From: Deinococcus sp. HSC-46F16
GTDB lineage: Bacteria > Deinococcota > Deinococci > Deinococcales > Deinococcaceae
NCBI RefSeq assembly: GCF_024171495.1
Contig: NZ_JALJZW010000008.1
Coordinates: 36,394-100,393, forward strand
Reading direction: 5' to 3'
DNA: 64,000 nt
Each line of letters opens with the position of its first letter. The first letter of the stretch is position 1. Positions 28,809 through 48,507 of this stretch are shown here, one piece after another. A program made the translations under genes and the position numbers. Under the pieces are notes generated by a model. It had not been told where the DNA came from. It searched no databases and saw only the letters and a list, made by a program, of their open reading frames with translations.

Positions 28809-29977
28809 TGCCCGACTGGCTCGCCACACTGCTGATCACGCTGCTCAAGGGCGTGCTCGTCGCCCTCGCGCTGCTGACCACCTTCGCCTACATGACCCTG
28901 ATCGAGCGGCGGCTGCTCGCCCGGATGCAGATTCGCCACGGCCCGAACCGGGTGGGGCCGGGCGGCCTCCTGCAACCCCTGGCCGACGCGGTCAAGAGCA
29001 TCTTCAAGGAAGACCTGCGCGTCACACTGGCCGACAAGCTGGTCTACACCGTGGCGCCCATCGTCGCCATCGGGATGGCGCTGACCGCCTTCGGGGGCAT
29101 CCCGGCGGGTCCGGCGGGCTCGCTGTTCGGGGAGGACCCGTGGGTCTACCAGCTCGACGCGGGCATCCTCGCGCTGCTGGCGATCACGTCGATGGGCGTG
29201 TACGGCATCTTCCTGGGGGGCTGGGCGTCCGGGTCCAAATACCCCATCCTAGGCGGCCTGCGTTCCAGCGCCCAGATGATCTCCTACGAACTCGGCATGG
29301 GCCTGAGCATCCTGGGCCTGCTGATGCTGGTGGGCAGCACCGCCTTTCCGAATATCGTGGAGTGGCAGGCCGCCAACGGTTGGATGATCCTGTTTCAGTC
29401 GTTGGGTTTTGCCCTCTTTCTGGTGTCCTCCTTCGCGGAGACCAACCGCACCCCCTTCGACCTGCCGGAAGCCGAGCAGGAACTCGTGGCGGGCTACCTC
29501 ACCGAATATTCCGCGATCAAGTGGGCGCTCTTCCAGATGGCCGAGTACGTCAACATGATCACGGCCTCGGCCATCATGGCGACCCTCTTTTTCGGCGGGT
29601 ACCGGGGGCCGGTCTTCCTGGAAGGGCTGATTCCCGGCATCTCGGGCTGGCCGATCATCTGGCTGGTTGTCAAGATCGCCTTTTTCCTCTTCCTGTTCAT
29701 CTGGGTGCGGGCCACGCTGCCGCGCTTCCGCTACGACCAACTCATGCGCTTCGGCTGGAAGCTGCTGCTGCCGCTCGCGCTCGCCAACACCATGCTGACT
29801 GCCGCCTACCTCGCCTTCGCGCGGGACCTGGGGCTGTGGCCGCTGGCGGGACTCAGCCTGCTGGGGTTGCTGGCGCTGTTCGCCCTAAGCGACCGGGTGC
29901 GCGGGCTGTGGAACAAACCGACTGGACGCCGGGGCGCGGACGACACGCTGCCCGCGCGGCCGCTGGGAGGGGACTGA
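28808..29977 (+). CDS. nuoH: NADH-quinone oxidoreductase subunit H
   Basis: Membrane subunit (Nqo8) of 389 residues that forms the quinone access channel with NuoB and NuoD. Eight or nine membrane segments are visible. Family signatures include [15 protein letters not shown] near residue 40, [13 protein letters not shown] near 155 and [15 protein letters not shown] near 218, rich in the acidic residues of the E-channel. The ATG shares one base with the nuoG stop (TGATG). The C-terminal 25 residues are polar and variable. Confidence 0.96.
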
Positions 29978-30008
29978 TGGTCCTCTCCACCCGAAGGAGG
30001 AGGAAGCC

Positions 30009-30548
<540 letters not shown>

Positions 30549-30591
30549 CGCAGGCAACGAACCTCAACTTCACTCCGGCCGGGGGGCAGCC

Positions 30592-31179
30592 ATGATCGCC
30601 TTCATCCTCCTGGGGGCGCTCGCCCTCGTCGGCGCGGTGATTACGGTCGCGGCCCGCAACGCCGTTCACGCGGCGTTGGGGCTGGTGGGCACCCTGCTGA
30701 GCGTGGCGGGGCTCTTCGCCAGCCTCAGCGCGTCCTTTCTGGCGGCGGTGCAGGTCATCGTGTACGCCGGGGCGATCCTGGTGCTGTTTCTCTTCGTGAT
30801 CATGCTGCTGGGCGCCAACCAGCCCATCACCGGGCGCGACCCGGTACCCTTCGTGCGCGAACTGGCGGGCCTCGGCGGGGTGATTCTGGCGGGAGCGCTG
30901 GCGATTATCGCTTTCTCCTACCGCGATCCCCGGCCCCTCGCTGAAAGCGCAGCGGTGCTGCGCGGCGGCACGGCGGGCGCGGTGGGCGAGACGTTGCTGA
31001 CGCGCTTCCTGCTGCCCTTCGAGGCGGTGAGCATCCTGCTGCTGGTCGCCATCGTGGGGTCGGTGGCGCTGGTCAAGCGGCCCGTGCCCCAGCCCGACGG
31101 GCTGACCGATGCCGAGGGCGTGGCCCTGCCCGGCGAGGCGCCCGAACGCACCGCGCCCGAAGGCGGGGTGAGGGCCTGA
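30592..31179 (+). CDS. nuoJ: NADH-quinone oxidoreductase subunit J
   Basis: Membrane subunit (Nqo10), 195 residues, with five hydrophobic segments. The third, around residues 50-75, reads [24 protein letters not shown] and includes the family's pi-bulge YAGA. The ATG at 30592 is chosen over the out-of-frame ATG at 30545 and is preceded by a G-rich ribosome site. The C-terminal 35 residues are a polar tail. The stop overlaps the nuoK start. Confidence 0.94.
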   Translation: MIAFILLGALALVGAVITVAARNAVHAALGLVGTLLSVAGLFASLSASFLAAVQVIVYAGAILVLFLFVIMLLGANQPITGRDPVPFVRELAGLGGVILAGALAIIAFSYRDPRPLAESAAVLRGGTAGAVGETLLTRFLLPFEAVSILLLVAIVGSVALVKRPVPQPDGLTDAEGVALPGEAPERTAPEGGVRA

Positions 31180-31487
31180 TGGACCTGGCACCGACCGCCT
31201 ACTACGTGGCCCTCTCGGGGCTGCTCTTCGCCATCGGGATGATCGGGGTGCTGACCCGCCGCACGGCGATCATGATCTTCCTCAGTGTCGAGCTGATGCT
31301 GAACGCCGCCAACCTCGCGCTGGTGGCCTTTGCCCGGTCGTGGGGCGACCTCGCCGGGCAGACGGCCGTTTTCATCGTGATGACGCTGGCCGCCGCCGAG
31401 GTCGCCATCGGCCTCGCCATCATCGTCGCCATCTTCCGCAAGCGCGAGACCACCAACGTGGACGAGCTTGCTGGCCTGAGAGGCTGA
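31179..31487 (+). CDS. nuoK: NADH-quinone oxidoreductase subunit K
   Basis: Small membrane subunit (Nqo11), 102 residues, three transmembrane helices homologous to MrpC. The two conserved membrane Glu residues of the proton path are visible in [15 protein letters not shown] near residue 36 and [15 protein letters not shown] near residue 72. It begins on the last base of nuoJ, and nuoL starts immediately after its stop. Confidence 0.95.
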   Translation: MDLAPTAYYVALSGLLFAIGMIGVLTRRTAIMIFLSVELMLNAANLALVAFARSWGDLAGQTAVFIVMTLAAAEVAIGLAIIVAIFRKRETTNVDELAGLRG

Positions 31488-36292
<4,805 letters not shown>

Positions 36293-36310
36293 GGAAGTCA
36301 CCAAGAGGAA

Positions 36311-36336
36311 GGAGCGAAAGCAGATGCCTTCGCTCC
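36311..36336. terminator. hairpin between nuoN and the convergent GGDEF gene
   Basis: GGAGCGAA (36311-36318) pairs with TTCGCTCC (36329-36336); flanking AGGAA and TTCCT can extend the stem across a small bulge. It lies within 50 bases of the nuoN stop and before the opposing gene end. Confidence 0.55.
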
Positions 36337-36354
36337 TCTTCCTTATATTGGCGT

Positions 36355-37836
36355 CTACTCCCGCTGCGCCTGCCCGTACTTCATCCGGTAGCGGCTGCGG
36401 CTGGCCGCTTCCAGCAGATCGGCGGGGGTGGAGGTCTCCGGGCTGGTGGTCGCCGCCCCCACCGAGGCCCGCAGGGGGAGGTCGCGGTAGCTCAGGCCGT
36501 CCAGCGAGGCGGTCAGGTTGTCCGAGAGAATGCCGATCTCGGCAGGACCGACGTTGTCGAGCAGCACGGCGAACTCGTCGGGTCCCCAGCGGAAGACGAG
36601 GTCGCCCCGGCGCTTCTGGGCCTGGAGGCGGGCGGCGAGGTCCCGCAGCACCTCGTCCCCGGCGCCGCGCCCGTACTTCTCGTTCACGGCCCGGAACCCG
36701 CTGAGGTCCACCAGCAGCAGCCCCAGCGGGCGCCCGGCGCGGCCCGGCCAGCGGTGCTCGACGGCGCGGGTAAAGGCGAGGCGGTTGCCCATGCCGGTGA
36801 GCGGATCGCGGGTGCCCAGCGTCCGGAGGGTCCACCAGCGTTCCAGCGCGACGAGCGCCATGCCCAGAATCGCGGCGACCGAGACGGTCACGCCGGGGAA
36901 CCACAGGTTGACCAGCCACAGCGGGGCCGCCAGCCCCAGCGTGCCCAGCGCGATGCTGAAGCCCCACAGCCCGCCCAGCCACGCGGCCAGTGCCGCCGCC
37001 GCGACCGCGAGCAGGACGACCAGCCAGCCCGGCAGCCGGGTGGGGGGCGGCGCGAGCAGGGTGGACACGGCCTGGGCCTGCAGCACGGGCAACGGAGTGG
37101 GCTGTCCGGCGGGGTCGAGCAGGGTGGTGTCCGGCTCGCTGGCGGCCGTGACCCCCAGGATCACCACCCGCCCCTGGAGGTCTCCGAAGCGCACGTTGCC
37201 GTTCACCACGTCCCGGAAGGGGATGGCGGCGAGGCGGCTGGCGTCACGCCGAAACTGCCGCAGCAGCCGGGGCTGGGGGTCAAGCGGCACCGTCTGCCCC
37301 GCGCTCACGGCGAGCTGGCGCGAGAAGCTGGGCAGCAACTCGCCCGAGGGGTCGGGGTAGGCTGTCCGGAAGCGCCGTACCACCCCACTCGCGTCGGGGT
37401 CCAGGGTCACCACGCCGGTGGGAAGGCGCTGGCCTTCCAGGGGTGCGAGCGGTTCGCCGGGCGTGCTCGACAGGACCACGTTGGGTCGGGCGAACACCCA
37501 GGCGAGGTCCGGCGTCCGCGCCAGCGCCGAGAGCCGGGGGTCCAGGCCCACCGTCTGCACGCCCGCCTGATCCAGCGTATTCAGGGCCTGCGCGTACAGC
37601 TCGGGGGGCCAGACGGTGGGGGGGCCGTAGTCGCGCAGCGAGGTGTCGTCCACCCCCACGACCACCACCCGCCCGTCCGGGGGCGCGGGGAGGGCGCGGT
37701 TGAGGCTGTCCCACAGCCGCCCGTTCTGCGGAAAGAGCAGCCCCACCCCCAGCCCCAGCAGCGCGGCAGCAGGAACCGTCAGTCGGGAGAGGGGCCGTTC
37801 CCCGCCTCCCCGGCCGCGCTCAGGGAAGGACCGCAT
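36355..37836 (-). CDS. CHASE2 sensor - GGDEF domain protein
   Basis: Membrane protein of 493 residues. One N-terminal membrane helix (about 20-36) leads into an extracytoplasmic CHASE2 sensor domain (45-265, with VVVVGVDDTSL and GRVVILGVTA), then three membrane helices (268-335) and a cytoplasmic GGDEF domain (340-485). The GGDEF active-site motif is changed to GPDEF (418-422), while the metal-site Asp (VDLSGF) and an inhibitory-site RxxD (409-412), spaced exactly five residues before it, are kept. Whether it still makes cyclic-di-GMP is open. The start overlaps the upstream FecR-domain gene by 17 bases; CHASE2 and FecR proteins often pair. Confidence 0.85.
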   Translation of the reverse strand: MRSFPERGRGGGERPLSRLTVPAAALLGLGVGLLFPQNGRLWDSLNRALPAPPDGRVVVVGVDDTSLRDYGPPTVWPPELYAQALNTLDQAGVQTVGLDPRLSALARTPDLAWVFARPNVVLSSTPGEPLAPLEGQRLPTGVVTLDPDASGVVRRFRTAYPDPSGELLPSFSRQLAVSAGQTVPLDPQPRLLRQFRRDASRLAAIPFRDVVNGNVRFGDLQGRVVILGVTAASEPDTTLLDPAGQPTPLPVLQAQAVSTLLAPPPTRLPGWLVVLLAVAAAALAAWLGGLWGFSIALGTLGLAAPLWLVNLWFPGVTVSVAAILGMALVALERWWTLRTLGTRDPLTGMGNRLAFTRAVEHRWPGRAGRPLGLLLVDLSGFRAVNEKYGRGAGDEVLRDLAARLQAQKRRGDLVFRWGPDEFAVLLDNVGPAEIGILSDNLTASLDGLSYRDLPLRASVGAATTSPETSTPADLLEAASRSRYRMKYGQAQRE

Positions 37837-39343
37837 ACGCCTCGTTTCCGGCCTCGTCGCGCACGGTGACCCGCACCGGGGTGCCGTCCGGTGGGGCGGG
37901 GAGGGGGAGGTCTATCACCGCCACCCCGGACGGCCCCACGGCCACCCGGCGGGTCTGGGTCTCGGTGCCCAGCCGCAGCGTGAGCGTGAGGCGTCCGGCG
38001 CGGCTCTGGGCGGTGCCGAGGTCGCGCAGGGTGCCTGTCACGCGCAGCAGCCTCCCCTCGCGCTCGGCCCGCAGCCCGGCGAGGCCAGGCGGCGTGCGGT
38101 CCACGACGATCGTGACCCGCCGGGTGCGCCGCTGCCCGCGCCAGTCGGCCCGGACCTCCACCCGCGCCTCGCCCTCGGGGAGGCTGCCCCCGGAGAGCTG
38201 GAAGCGGCCCGGCTGCCCGGCCACGGGTGCGAGCGCCAGCACCCGGCTTCCCACCACGGCACTCACGGTGGCGCCGGGCTGGGTGGTCACTCCCAGGGTC
38301 AGGGACCGCGCCGGGCTGCTCACCGGGTCCAGCCGCAGGACGAGGGGCGTCTGCGCCTGCGCGTCCAGTGCCGCGTTGGGCAGGGGGGTCGCCGCATTCC
38401 CAGTCGCCGCCGCGAACACCCCGAAGGTCTTCCGCAGGCCGGTGACCCCCACCGCAAAGGCGCTGCCCCGCAACCCGCTCCCCACCAGCGCGGGTTGCCC
38501 CGCCCCGCTGCGGACCACGTTCCAAGCCTGCCCCCGCAGCAGGCCCAGGGTGGTCGTGCCCGCCTCCGGCCCCGGCGTGGCCGTCAGCTCGCTGTTCTCC
38601 TGAAGCCGCAGGTACCCGCCGCCCAGGAAGCCCACCTCGGCCCAGGCGCCCGCCCCGGTGCTCAGCCGGGTGCCGGGCTCCAGCGCCGTCCCCACCCGCG
38701 CGACCGTGCGCGTGCCGCCCGCCGTGACGTACACCGGGCCGCGCGTGGCCTGCACGCTGGCCCGTCCGGTGCCCGTCAGCCGGGGGGCGTACCAGGGGGC
38801 CTCCTCCTCCCGGAAGGCGGTCACCCGGCCCGTGCCCAGCGCGACGGCCTGCCCGGCCTTTAGCCGCGTGGCCTTGCCCGCGACCGTCACCCGCGCCCCA
38901 CCCGCCAGCACCGCGACCCGCTTAAGGCCCCCCACGCCCAGGTCGGCGCGTGCCTGCGCCCCCGCGTCCAGCGTCAAGGGTTGCCCCAGCGCGGTCAGGT
39001 TCAGCGGCCCCAGCAGCAGGAAGCGGCCCTCCTGAAGCTCGGCCCGCCCGCCCGTCACCCGCAGCCGCGAAGCCGGGCCGAGAAGCAGTTTCCCCGTCGT
39101 CCCATTGCGAAGGGTGGTCCACACCGCGCCGTCGCCCCCTGTCCGCAGGCCTGCCGTGACCGTCGCGGGTACCCGCAGGGGCACCCATCGCCCACCGGTC
39201 AGCGTTTCGGCACGGCCCTGAAGCTGCTCGGCCTTGACGAGGGGGGAGGGGCCGGAAGCCGCGTCCGCCGCCGGTCCCAGCAGCGCCGCGAGCAGGGCCG
39301 TGCGGAGAGGCAGGGAGGGGCGGGGCACGGGTGGCAGACTCAC
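37820..39343 (-). CDS. FecR-domain exported protein
   Basis: Exported protein of 507 residues with a signal peptide (to about residue 28). Two FecR-like beta-sandwich regions are visible, about 55-180 and 205-305, each with the A-x-V-G-x-G-G-Y-L-R-L pattern (for example FLGGGYLRLQENSELT). The C-terminal 180 residues look like Ig-like repeats (RVTIVVDRTPPGLAGL). It starts at a GTG whose -10 element TAGACT (39350-39355) ends 6 nt upstream, so it is leaderless. It probably works with the CHASE2-GGDEF protein that overlaps its end as a surface-sensing pair; that is inference. Confidence 0.8.
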   Translation of the reverse strand: MSLPPVPRPSLPLRTALLAALLGPAADAASGPSPLVKAEQLQGRAETLTGGRWVPLRVPATVTAGLRTGGDGAVWTTLRNGTTGKLLLGPASRLRVTGGRAELQEGRFLLLGPLNLTALGQPLTLDAGAQARADLGVGGLKRVAVLAGGARVTVAGKATRLKAGQAVALGTGRVTAFREEEAPWYAPRLTGTGRASVQATRGPVYVTAGGTRTVARVGTALEPGTRLSTGAGAWAEVGFLGGGYLRLQENSELTATPGPEAGTTTLGLLRGQAWNVVRSGAGQPALVGSGLRGSAFAVGVTGLRKTFGVFAAATGNAATPLPNAALDAQAQTPLVLRLDPVSSPARSLTLGVTTQPGATVSAVVGSRVLALAPVAGQPGRFQLSGGSLPEGEARVEVRADWRGQRRTRRVTIVVDRTPPGLAGLRAEREGRLLRVTGTLRDLGTAQSRAGRLTLTLRLGTETQTRRVAVGPSGVAVIDLPLPAPPDGTPVRVTVRDEAGNEAYAVLP

Positions 39344-39349
39344 CCGGCC

Positions 39350-39355
39350 AGTCTA
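39350..39355 (-). promoter_or_regulatory. -10 element TAGACT for the FecR/CHASE2-GGDEF operon
   Basis: On the minus strand TAGACT ends 6 nt before the GTG at 39343. It shares a 91-base divergent intergenic region with the ABC-F promoter at 39422. Confidence 0.5.
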
Positions 39356-39421
39356 CCGGGTCACCTCCGCCGGGCACCCGGCAAAACACCACGAAGGACC
39401 GCGCCCGTGGGAAGCCCGCCC

Positions 39422-39427
39422 TATACT
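39422..39427 (+). promoter_or_regulatory. -10 element TATACT for the ABC-F gene
   Basis: TATACT ends exactly 7 nt before the GTG at 39435, with no ribosome-binding site. Confidence 0.55.
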
Positions 39428-39434
39428 GCCCGCC

Positions 39435-41312
<1,878 letters not shown>

Positions 41313-41315
41313 CCC

Positions 41316-42628
<1,313 letters not shown>

Positions 42629-42632
<4 letters not shown>

Positions 42633-43285
42633 TCCTGGGGGCGGGCGGCGCGGGTCAGGGCCTCGCGCACCTCGTCGTCGGTCGTCTGGGCGAAGTCGCG
42701 ATAGAACTGCCCCACCGCCATGAAGTCGGGCGGGGTGTGGAGGCAGACCACCTCGTCGGCCTCAGCTTCCAGAGCGCGGGCCGTCTCGGGTGGGGCGACG
42801 GGCACGGCCACGACGACGCGGGTGGGGGAGAGGGCACGCAGCGCCTGCAAGCCCGCCCGCAGGGTCGCCCCGGTCGCGATGCCGTCGTCCACGAGGATCA
42901 CGGTGCGACCGGTGACGGGAACGGGAGTTCGGCCCTCCCGGTACACCTGCTCCCGCCGGGCGAGTTCGGCGCGTTCGCGGGCCTCGACCGCCTCAATCGC
43001 GTCCGGCCTGACCCCCGCGCGGCGAATCAGGTCGCCATTCAGGTAGCGCACGCCCCCGGAGGCGACCGCGCCCATCGCCACCTCCTCGTAACCGGGCACA
43101 CCCAGTTTGCGGACCAGAAACACGTCGAGCGGAGCCCCCAACGCCCGCGCCACCTCCGCGCCCACGGGGACGCCCCCACGCGGGAGGGCCAGCACGGTGG
43201 CGTCCGGCCAGGGACCCCGCTCGCGCAGCCGGGCGGCGAGCTGCTCGCCCGCGTCCCGGCGGTTCAGGAAAAGGGGATAGGACAT
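42629..43285 (-). CDS. phosphoribosyltransferase-family protein
   Basis: Type I phosphoribosyltransferase fold, 218 residues. The PRPP-binding signature is clear: VILVDDGIATGAT near residue 128. The N-terminal part (ALPRGGVPVGAEVARAL) is the strand-loop that binds pyrophosphate. The base substrate is not evident; this subgroup is linked with erythromycin-esterase-like or dienelactone-hydrolase-like genes rather than purine salvage. GAGGT lies about 6 nt before the ATG. Its stop overlaps the esterase start (ATGA). Confidence 0.85.
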
Positions 43286-43342
43286 GTCGGACCTCGCCCC
43301 GATTCTGGACAGGCGGCCCGGTCCTCGCCACCCCGACTCGCT

Positions 43343-44044
43343 TTACCCGGCTGGGGCAGTGCCCTCACCCGGAATGCCCACAGGTGAGAGCCGCACGAAG
43401 AAGGGCGCGGCCAGATCGGTGTTGTCCACCACCACGCCCGCGTGCCCCTCCGGGTCGGCCTCGCGGAAATACAGGCGATTCCCCTCCACGTAGCGCCGGT
43501 TGGACTCCGCGTGAGGGTCGGGCGAACCGTACCCCGGCCCCCGCGCCGCCCCACGCGGCACCGACACCCCGAAGGGGACGCGCAGGAAGACCGAGTCGTC
43601 CCACACGTCCCGCAGTTCTGGGCGATGCAGAAAGAGGCCGTCGAGAATCAGGAGGCTGCCGGGAGGGGCGACCTCCTCCGATTGATGCACGGGTGAGTCG
43701 GTGGTGTGGTCGAAGATCGCCGTTCGGTAGCGCCCCGACCCACCCGGCCCCAGCGGGTCCAGCAGTGCCGACCGCAGTCCCGCAAGGTCGTAGGAATCCC
43801 GGTAAAACCCCTCCGGCGAGGTGCGCCCCCGGCGGTAGCGCACGGCCCTGGGAGCGTGAAAGCCGTCTATCGAGGCTCGAATGACGGTTTGGCCTCTCGC
43901 CTGCAGAACTTCGGCCAGCTCGTCCGCGAAGGTCGTCTTGCCCGCGCCGTCCACGCCGTCCACGGCCACGCGCAGGACGGGGGCGGGGGGCTGGGCTTCC
44001 AAGCGGTCAGCCAGACGGCGCAGCAGTTCGGTGCGGATGTTCAC
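43343..44044 (-). CDS. uridine-kinase-like P-loop NTPase
   Basis: P-loop kinase of 233 residues resembling uridine kinase. Walker A is DGVDGAGKTTFAD near residue 30; SIDGFHAPR near 59 matches the uridine-kinase substrate loop (D-x-F-H), and LLILDGLFLHR near 133 the Walker B region with its downstream element. The C-terminus contains a Pro/Gly-rich tail. Enzymes of this form may act on nucleosides or unrelated small molecules, so the substrate is left open. Its start overlaps the stop of the upstream 60-residue membrane protein gene (ATGA), so it belongs to the telA transcription unit. Confidence 0.82.
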   Translation of the reverse strand: MNIRTELLRRLADRLEAQPPAPVLRVAVDGVDGAGKTTFADELAEVLQARGQTVIRASIDGFHAPRAVRYRRGRTSPEGFYRDSYDLAGLRSALLDPLGPGGSGRYRTAIFDHTTDSPVHQSEEVAPPGSLLILDGLFLHRPELRDVWDDSVFLRVPFGVSVPRGAARGPGYGSPDPHAESNRRYVEGNRLYFREADPEGHAGVVVDNTDLAAPFFVRLSPVGIPGEGTAPAG

Positions 44045-44219
44045 CCCCGCCCCCGGCTTTCACGCCAGATCATGACTCCAGCTCCGATCAGGTACACCAC
44101 GCTCAGCACCGCATTGAAGACCCAGGACTCGCCCGCCTGCCAGTCGTTGAACGTTTCCGAGGCCCTCACGATGCCGAGAATCAAGATCAGCAGGACCAGG
44201 GCAAGCTTCCAGCGGTCCC

Positions 44220-44223
<4 letters not shown>
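44041..44223 (-). CDS. small two-helix membrane protein
   Basis: A 60-residue protein with two hydrophobic segments (LALVLLILILGIV, about 7-20, and VFNAVLSVVYLIGAGVMIW, about 35-53) and a basic tail. No family is recognised. It is locked into an operon by 4-base overlaps at both ends, with the telA-like gene upstream and the P-loop kinase downstream, which supports its being a real gene. A role beside the TelA-like protein at the membrane is only a guess. Confidence 0.7.
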
Positions 44224-45440
<1,217 letters not shown>

Positions 45441-45539
45441 GTCCCACAGTACGCCGGAAGTGGGCGGGGGGTTGCGTCGGGGGAAAGGTGGAGGAGGGGC
45501 CAGCCGCCAGTGTTCATCCGCCCGCTTCCAGCCGCCAGC

Positions 45540-45570
45540 AAAAAACCCCACGCGCCGGGGCGGGTGGGGT
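45540..45570 (-). terminator. intrinsic terminator of the PrcB-domain gene
   Basis: On the minus strand ACCCCAC (45570-45564) pairs with GTGGGGT (45551-45545) around a GC-rich loop and is followed by TTTTTT (45545-45540). It lies about 20 bases after the stop at 45591. Confidence 0.75.
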
Positions 45571-45590
45571 GGGGGAGGAGGAGACGGGGA

Positions 45591-46673
45591 TCAGCGGGTC
45601 TGGCCGCCGCCGGTGCCCGTGCCGAGTTGGACCGGCTGTCCGGCCACGTTCACAAGTTGCACGCGGGTGAAGGTGCCCGGCACGCGCACCAACGTCCAGG
45701 GGCTGGTGAGGGCCTGGGTGGTGATCGCGCCCGGCCCCGGAGCGCGGATGTCCACCGTCAGGGTGAGGACACCGTTCTGAACGCTGGCGCCCGTGACCTG
45801 GACGCCGTACCCCCCGGTGGGCCGCTGCCCCAGGAAGACGCCGACCACCGTTTCACCGGAGCGCAGGGCGGGCACGGCGGGCGTTCCCGTCTGGTTGCCG
45901 TAGGCGACGCGGTACAGGGCATTCAGCGCGGCCTGGGTGCTGGCAACCTGCACGGCGGGGGTGTTCACGGCGGCGTTGGTGCCGCTGGCGAGTTCGGTGA
46001 CGCTCACGCGGCCTCCGGGGGTGGGGGTGACGCTGGGGGTGGTGATGTTTGTCGTGGGTGCGGTGAACGTCACGATGCCCGCAGGCAGTCCCGCCGCGCT
46101 CAGGCGGCGCTGCACTTCGGCGCGGTCGGTCGCCGAGAGATTGAAGTTGACCTCCACGACGCCCCGGTCGCTCACCCCCACGGTCGAGAGACTGGAAAGA
46201 CCAGTGAGCAGAGACTGGGCCTGCTGCAACTGCGAGAGACGGTAGCCGGAAGGGTAGACGCGGTCGTTGGCCGGAGCTTCCGGCGTCGGCGTCTCGGTCA
46301 CCGTGCCCGTCGCTCCCGGCGCGTTGGGGGCAAAGGTCACCACACCCGTGGGCAATCCGGCCTGCGTCAGCCGTTGCAGCACCGCGACCCGCTGCACGGC
46401 GGTGCCCACCGTCACGCGCACGCGGCCCTGGGTGGGGTCGAGTTCCAGCGCACTCAGGCCGGGCAGCCCTGCCAGCGCCCGCTGCGCCGCCTGAAGCTGC
46501 TCGGTGGTGTAGCCCGATGGGTAGGTGGCGGCGCGTTCCGGCGCGGTCTGGGTCTGCACCGGGGCTGTCTGCGTAGGGGCGCTCAGCGGCGTGGCGGGAA
46601 TGGCGTTGACACTCTGCGCGGCGGCGAGGGTACCCGCGCCCAGGGCCAGAGACAGGAGGAAGGTCCGGGTCAT
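45591..46673 (-). CDS. exported protein with tandem repeats and PrcB domain
   Basis: Exported protein of 360 residues. Residues 1-20 are a signal peptide (LSLALGAGTLAAAQ). Two copies of an unnamed module of about 68 residues follow, at about 51-118 and 140-207, each starting YPSGY, with a middle AGLP and ending VVTF or IVTF. A linker then leads to a C-terminal PrcB-like domain (about 275-345; ETVVGVFLGQRPTGGYGVQV is the typical strand pair). PrcB was named from a Treponema protease complex, but the domain also occurs in many proteins not tied to that complex. GGAG lies 5 nt before the ATG. It is divergent from gatC. Confidence 0.8.
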   Translation of the reverse strand: MTRTFLLSLALGAGTLAAAQSVNAIPATPLSAPTQTAPVQTQTAPERAATYPSGYTTEQLQAAQRALAGLPGLSALELDPTQGRVRVTVGTAVQRVAVLQRLTQAGLPTGVVTFAPNAPGATGTVTETPTPEAPANDRVYPSGYRLSQLQQAQSLLTGLSSLSTVGVSDRGVVEVNFNLSATDRAEVQRRLSAAGLPAGIVTFTAPTTNITTPSVTPTPGGRVSVTELASGTNAAVNTPAVQVASTQAALNALYRVAYGNQTGTPAVPALRSGETVVGVFLGQRPTGGYGVQVTGASVQNGVLTLTVDIRAPGPGAITTQALTSPWTLVRVPGTFTRVQLVNVAGQPVQLGTGTGGGQTR

Positions 46674-46717
46674 GGCTCCAGCCTCGCCCGTGGCCGCTGA
46701 CCGTGCATGAGCGCCCG

Positions 46718-46723
46718 TATACT
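46718..46723 (+). promoter_or_regulatory. -10 element TATACT for gatC-serS
   Basis: TATACT ends 7 nt before the ATG at 46731; CTGACC at 46696-46701 could be a -35 at 16 bases. This fixes the gatC start at 46731 rather than 46707. Confidence 0.6.
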
Positions 46724-46730
46724 CGCGTTC

Positions 46731-47044
46731 ATGATTGATCCCGTCAGCTCGGCGCCGCTGGACGCAGGGGAGGTGGGGCACCTCGCCCGCCTCGCGCGGC
46801 TGGACCTCACCCCCCAGGAACAGGAAGCCCTGCGCGGCGACCTCGGCCGCATCCTGGGCTACTTCGAGCAACTCCGGGCGGTGGACACCGCCGGAGTGGA
46901 GGAGATGCAGCGCCCCGTCACCCTCGTCAACGTCCTGCGCGACGACGTGCCCGGTGAAGTCTTCGCGCCGGAGGTCGTGGCGACCCTCGCCCCCGAGATG
47001 GAGGGCGGCTTCGTCCGAGTCCCGCGTACAGTGGAGACCGACTG

Positions 47045-47045
<1 letters not shown>
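46731..47045 (+). CDS. gatC: Asp-tRNA(Asn)/Glu-tRNA(Gln) amidotransferase subunit C
   Basis: Small subunit, 104 residues, of the GatCAB amidotransferase that converts misacylated Glu-tRNA(Gln) or Asp-tRNA(Asn) to the correct aminoacyl-tRNA. It wraps around GatA. The family opening [16 protein letters not shown] is present near residue 13, followed by [20 protein letters not shown] and [10 protein letters not shown]. gatA and gatB are not adjacent. The start is chosen from the -10 element 7 nt upstream. The stop shares its last base with the serS ATG. Confidence 0.92.
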
Positions 47046-48337
<1,292 letters not shown>

Positions 48338-48350
48338 TCGGCGGGAACCG

Positions 48351-48390
48351 CAGCCGGAGTTTGCGGGTATGGAGGCTCCGGCTTTCGCTT
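48351..48390 (+). terminator. possible terminator after serS
   Basis: AGCCGGAG (48351-48358) pairs perfectly with CTCCGGCT (48376-48383) around a 17-base loop; TTCGCTT follows. It lies 14 bases after the serS stop. Confidence 0.5.
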
Positions 48391-48467
48391 ACCATTGACA
48401 GGTCCGGTAAGGGACGGGGCGCATGACAACCGGGGAAAAGCGAGGGGGAACAACGAGACGGAGCGTG

Positions 48468-48498
48468 GAAGCGCCCGGAGTCACGATCCGGGCGCTTC
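48468..48498 (+). repeat. 12-bp perfect inverted repeat
   Basis: GAAGCGCCCGGA pairs with TCCGGGCGCTTC across a 7-base loop (GTCACGA). It lies 10 bases before the tiny ORF at 48508 and could hide or expose its ribosome site. Confidence 0.7.
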
Positions 48499-48507
48499 GG
48501 AAAGGGG

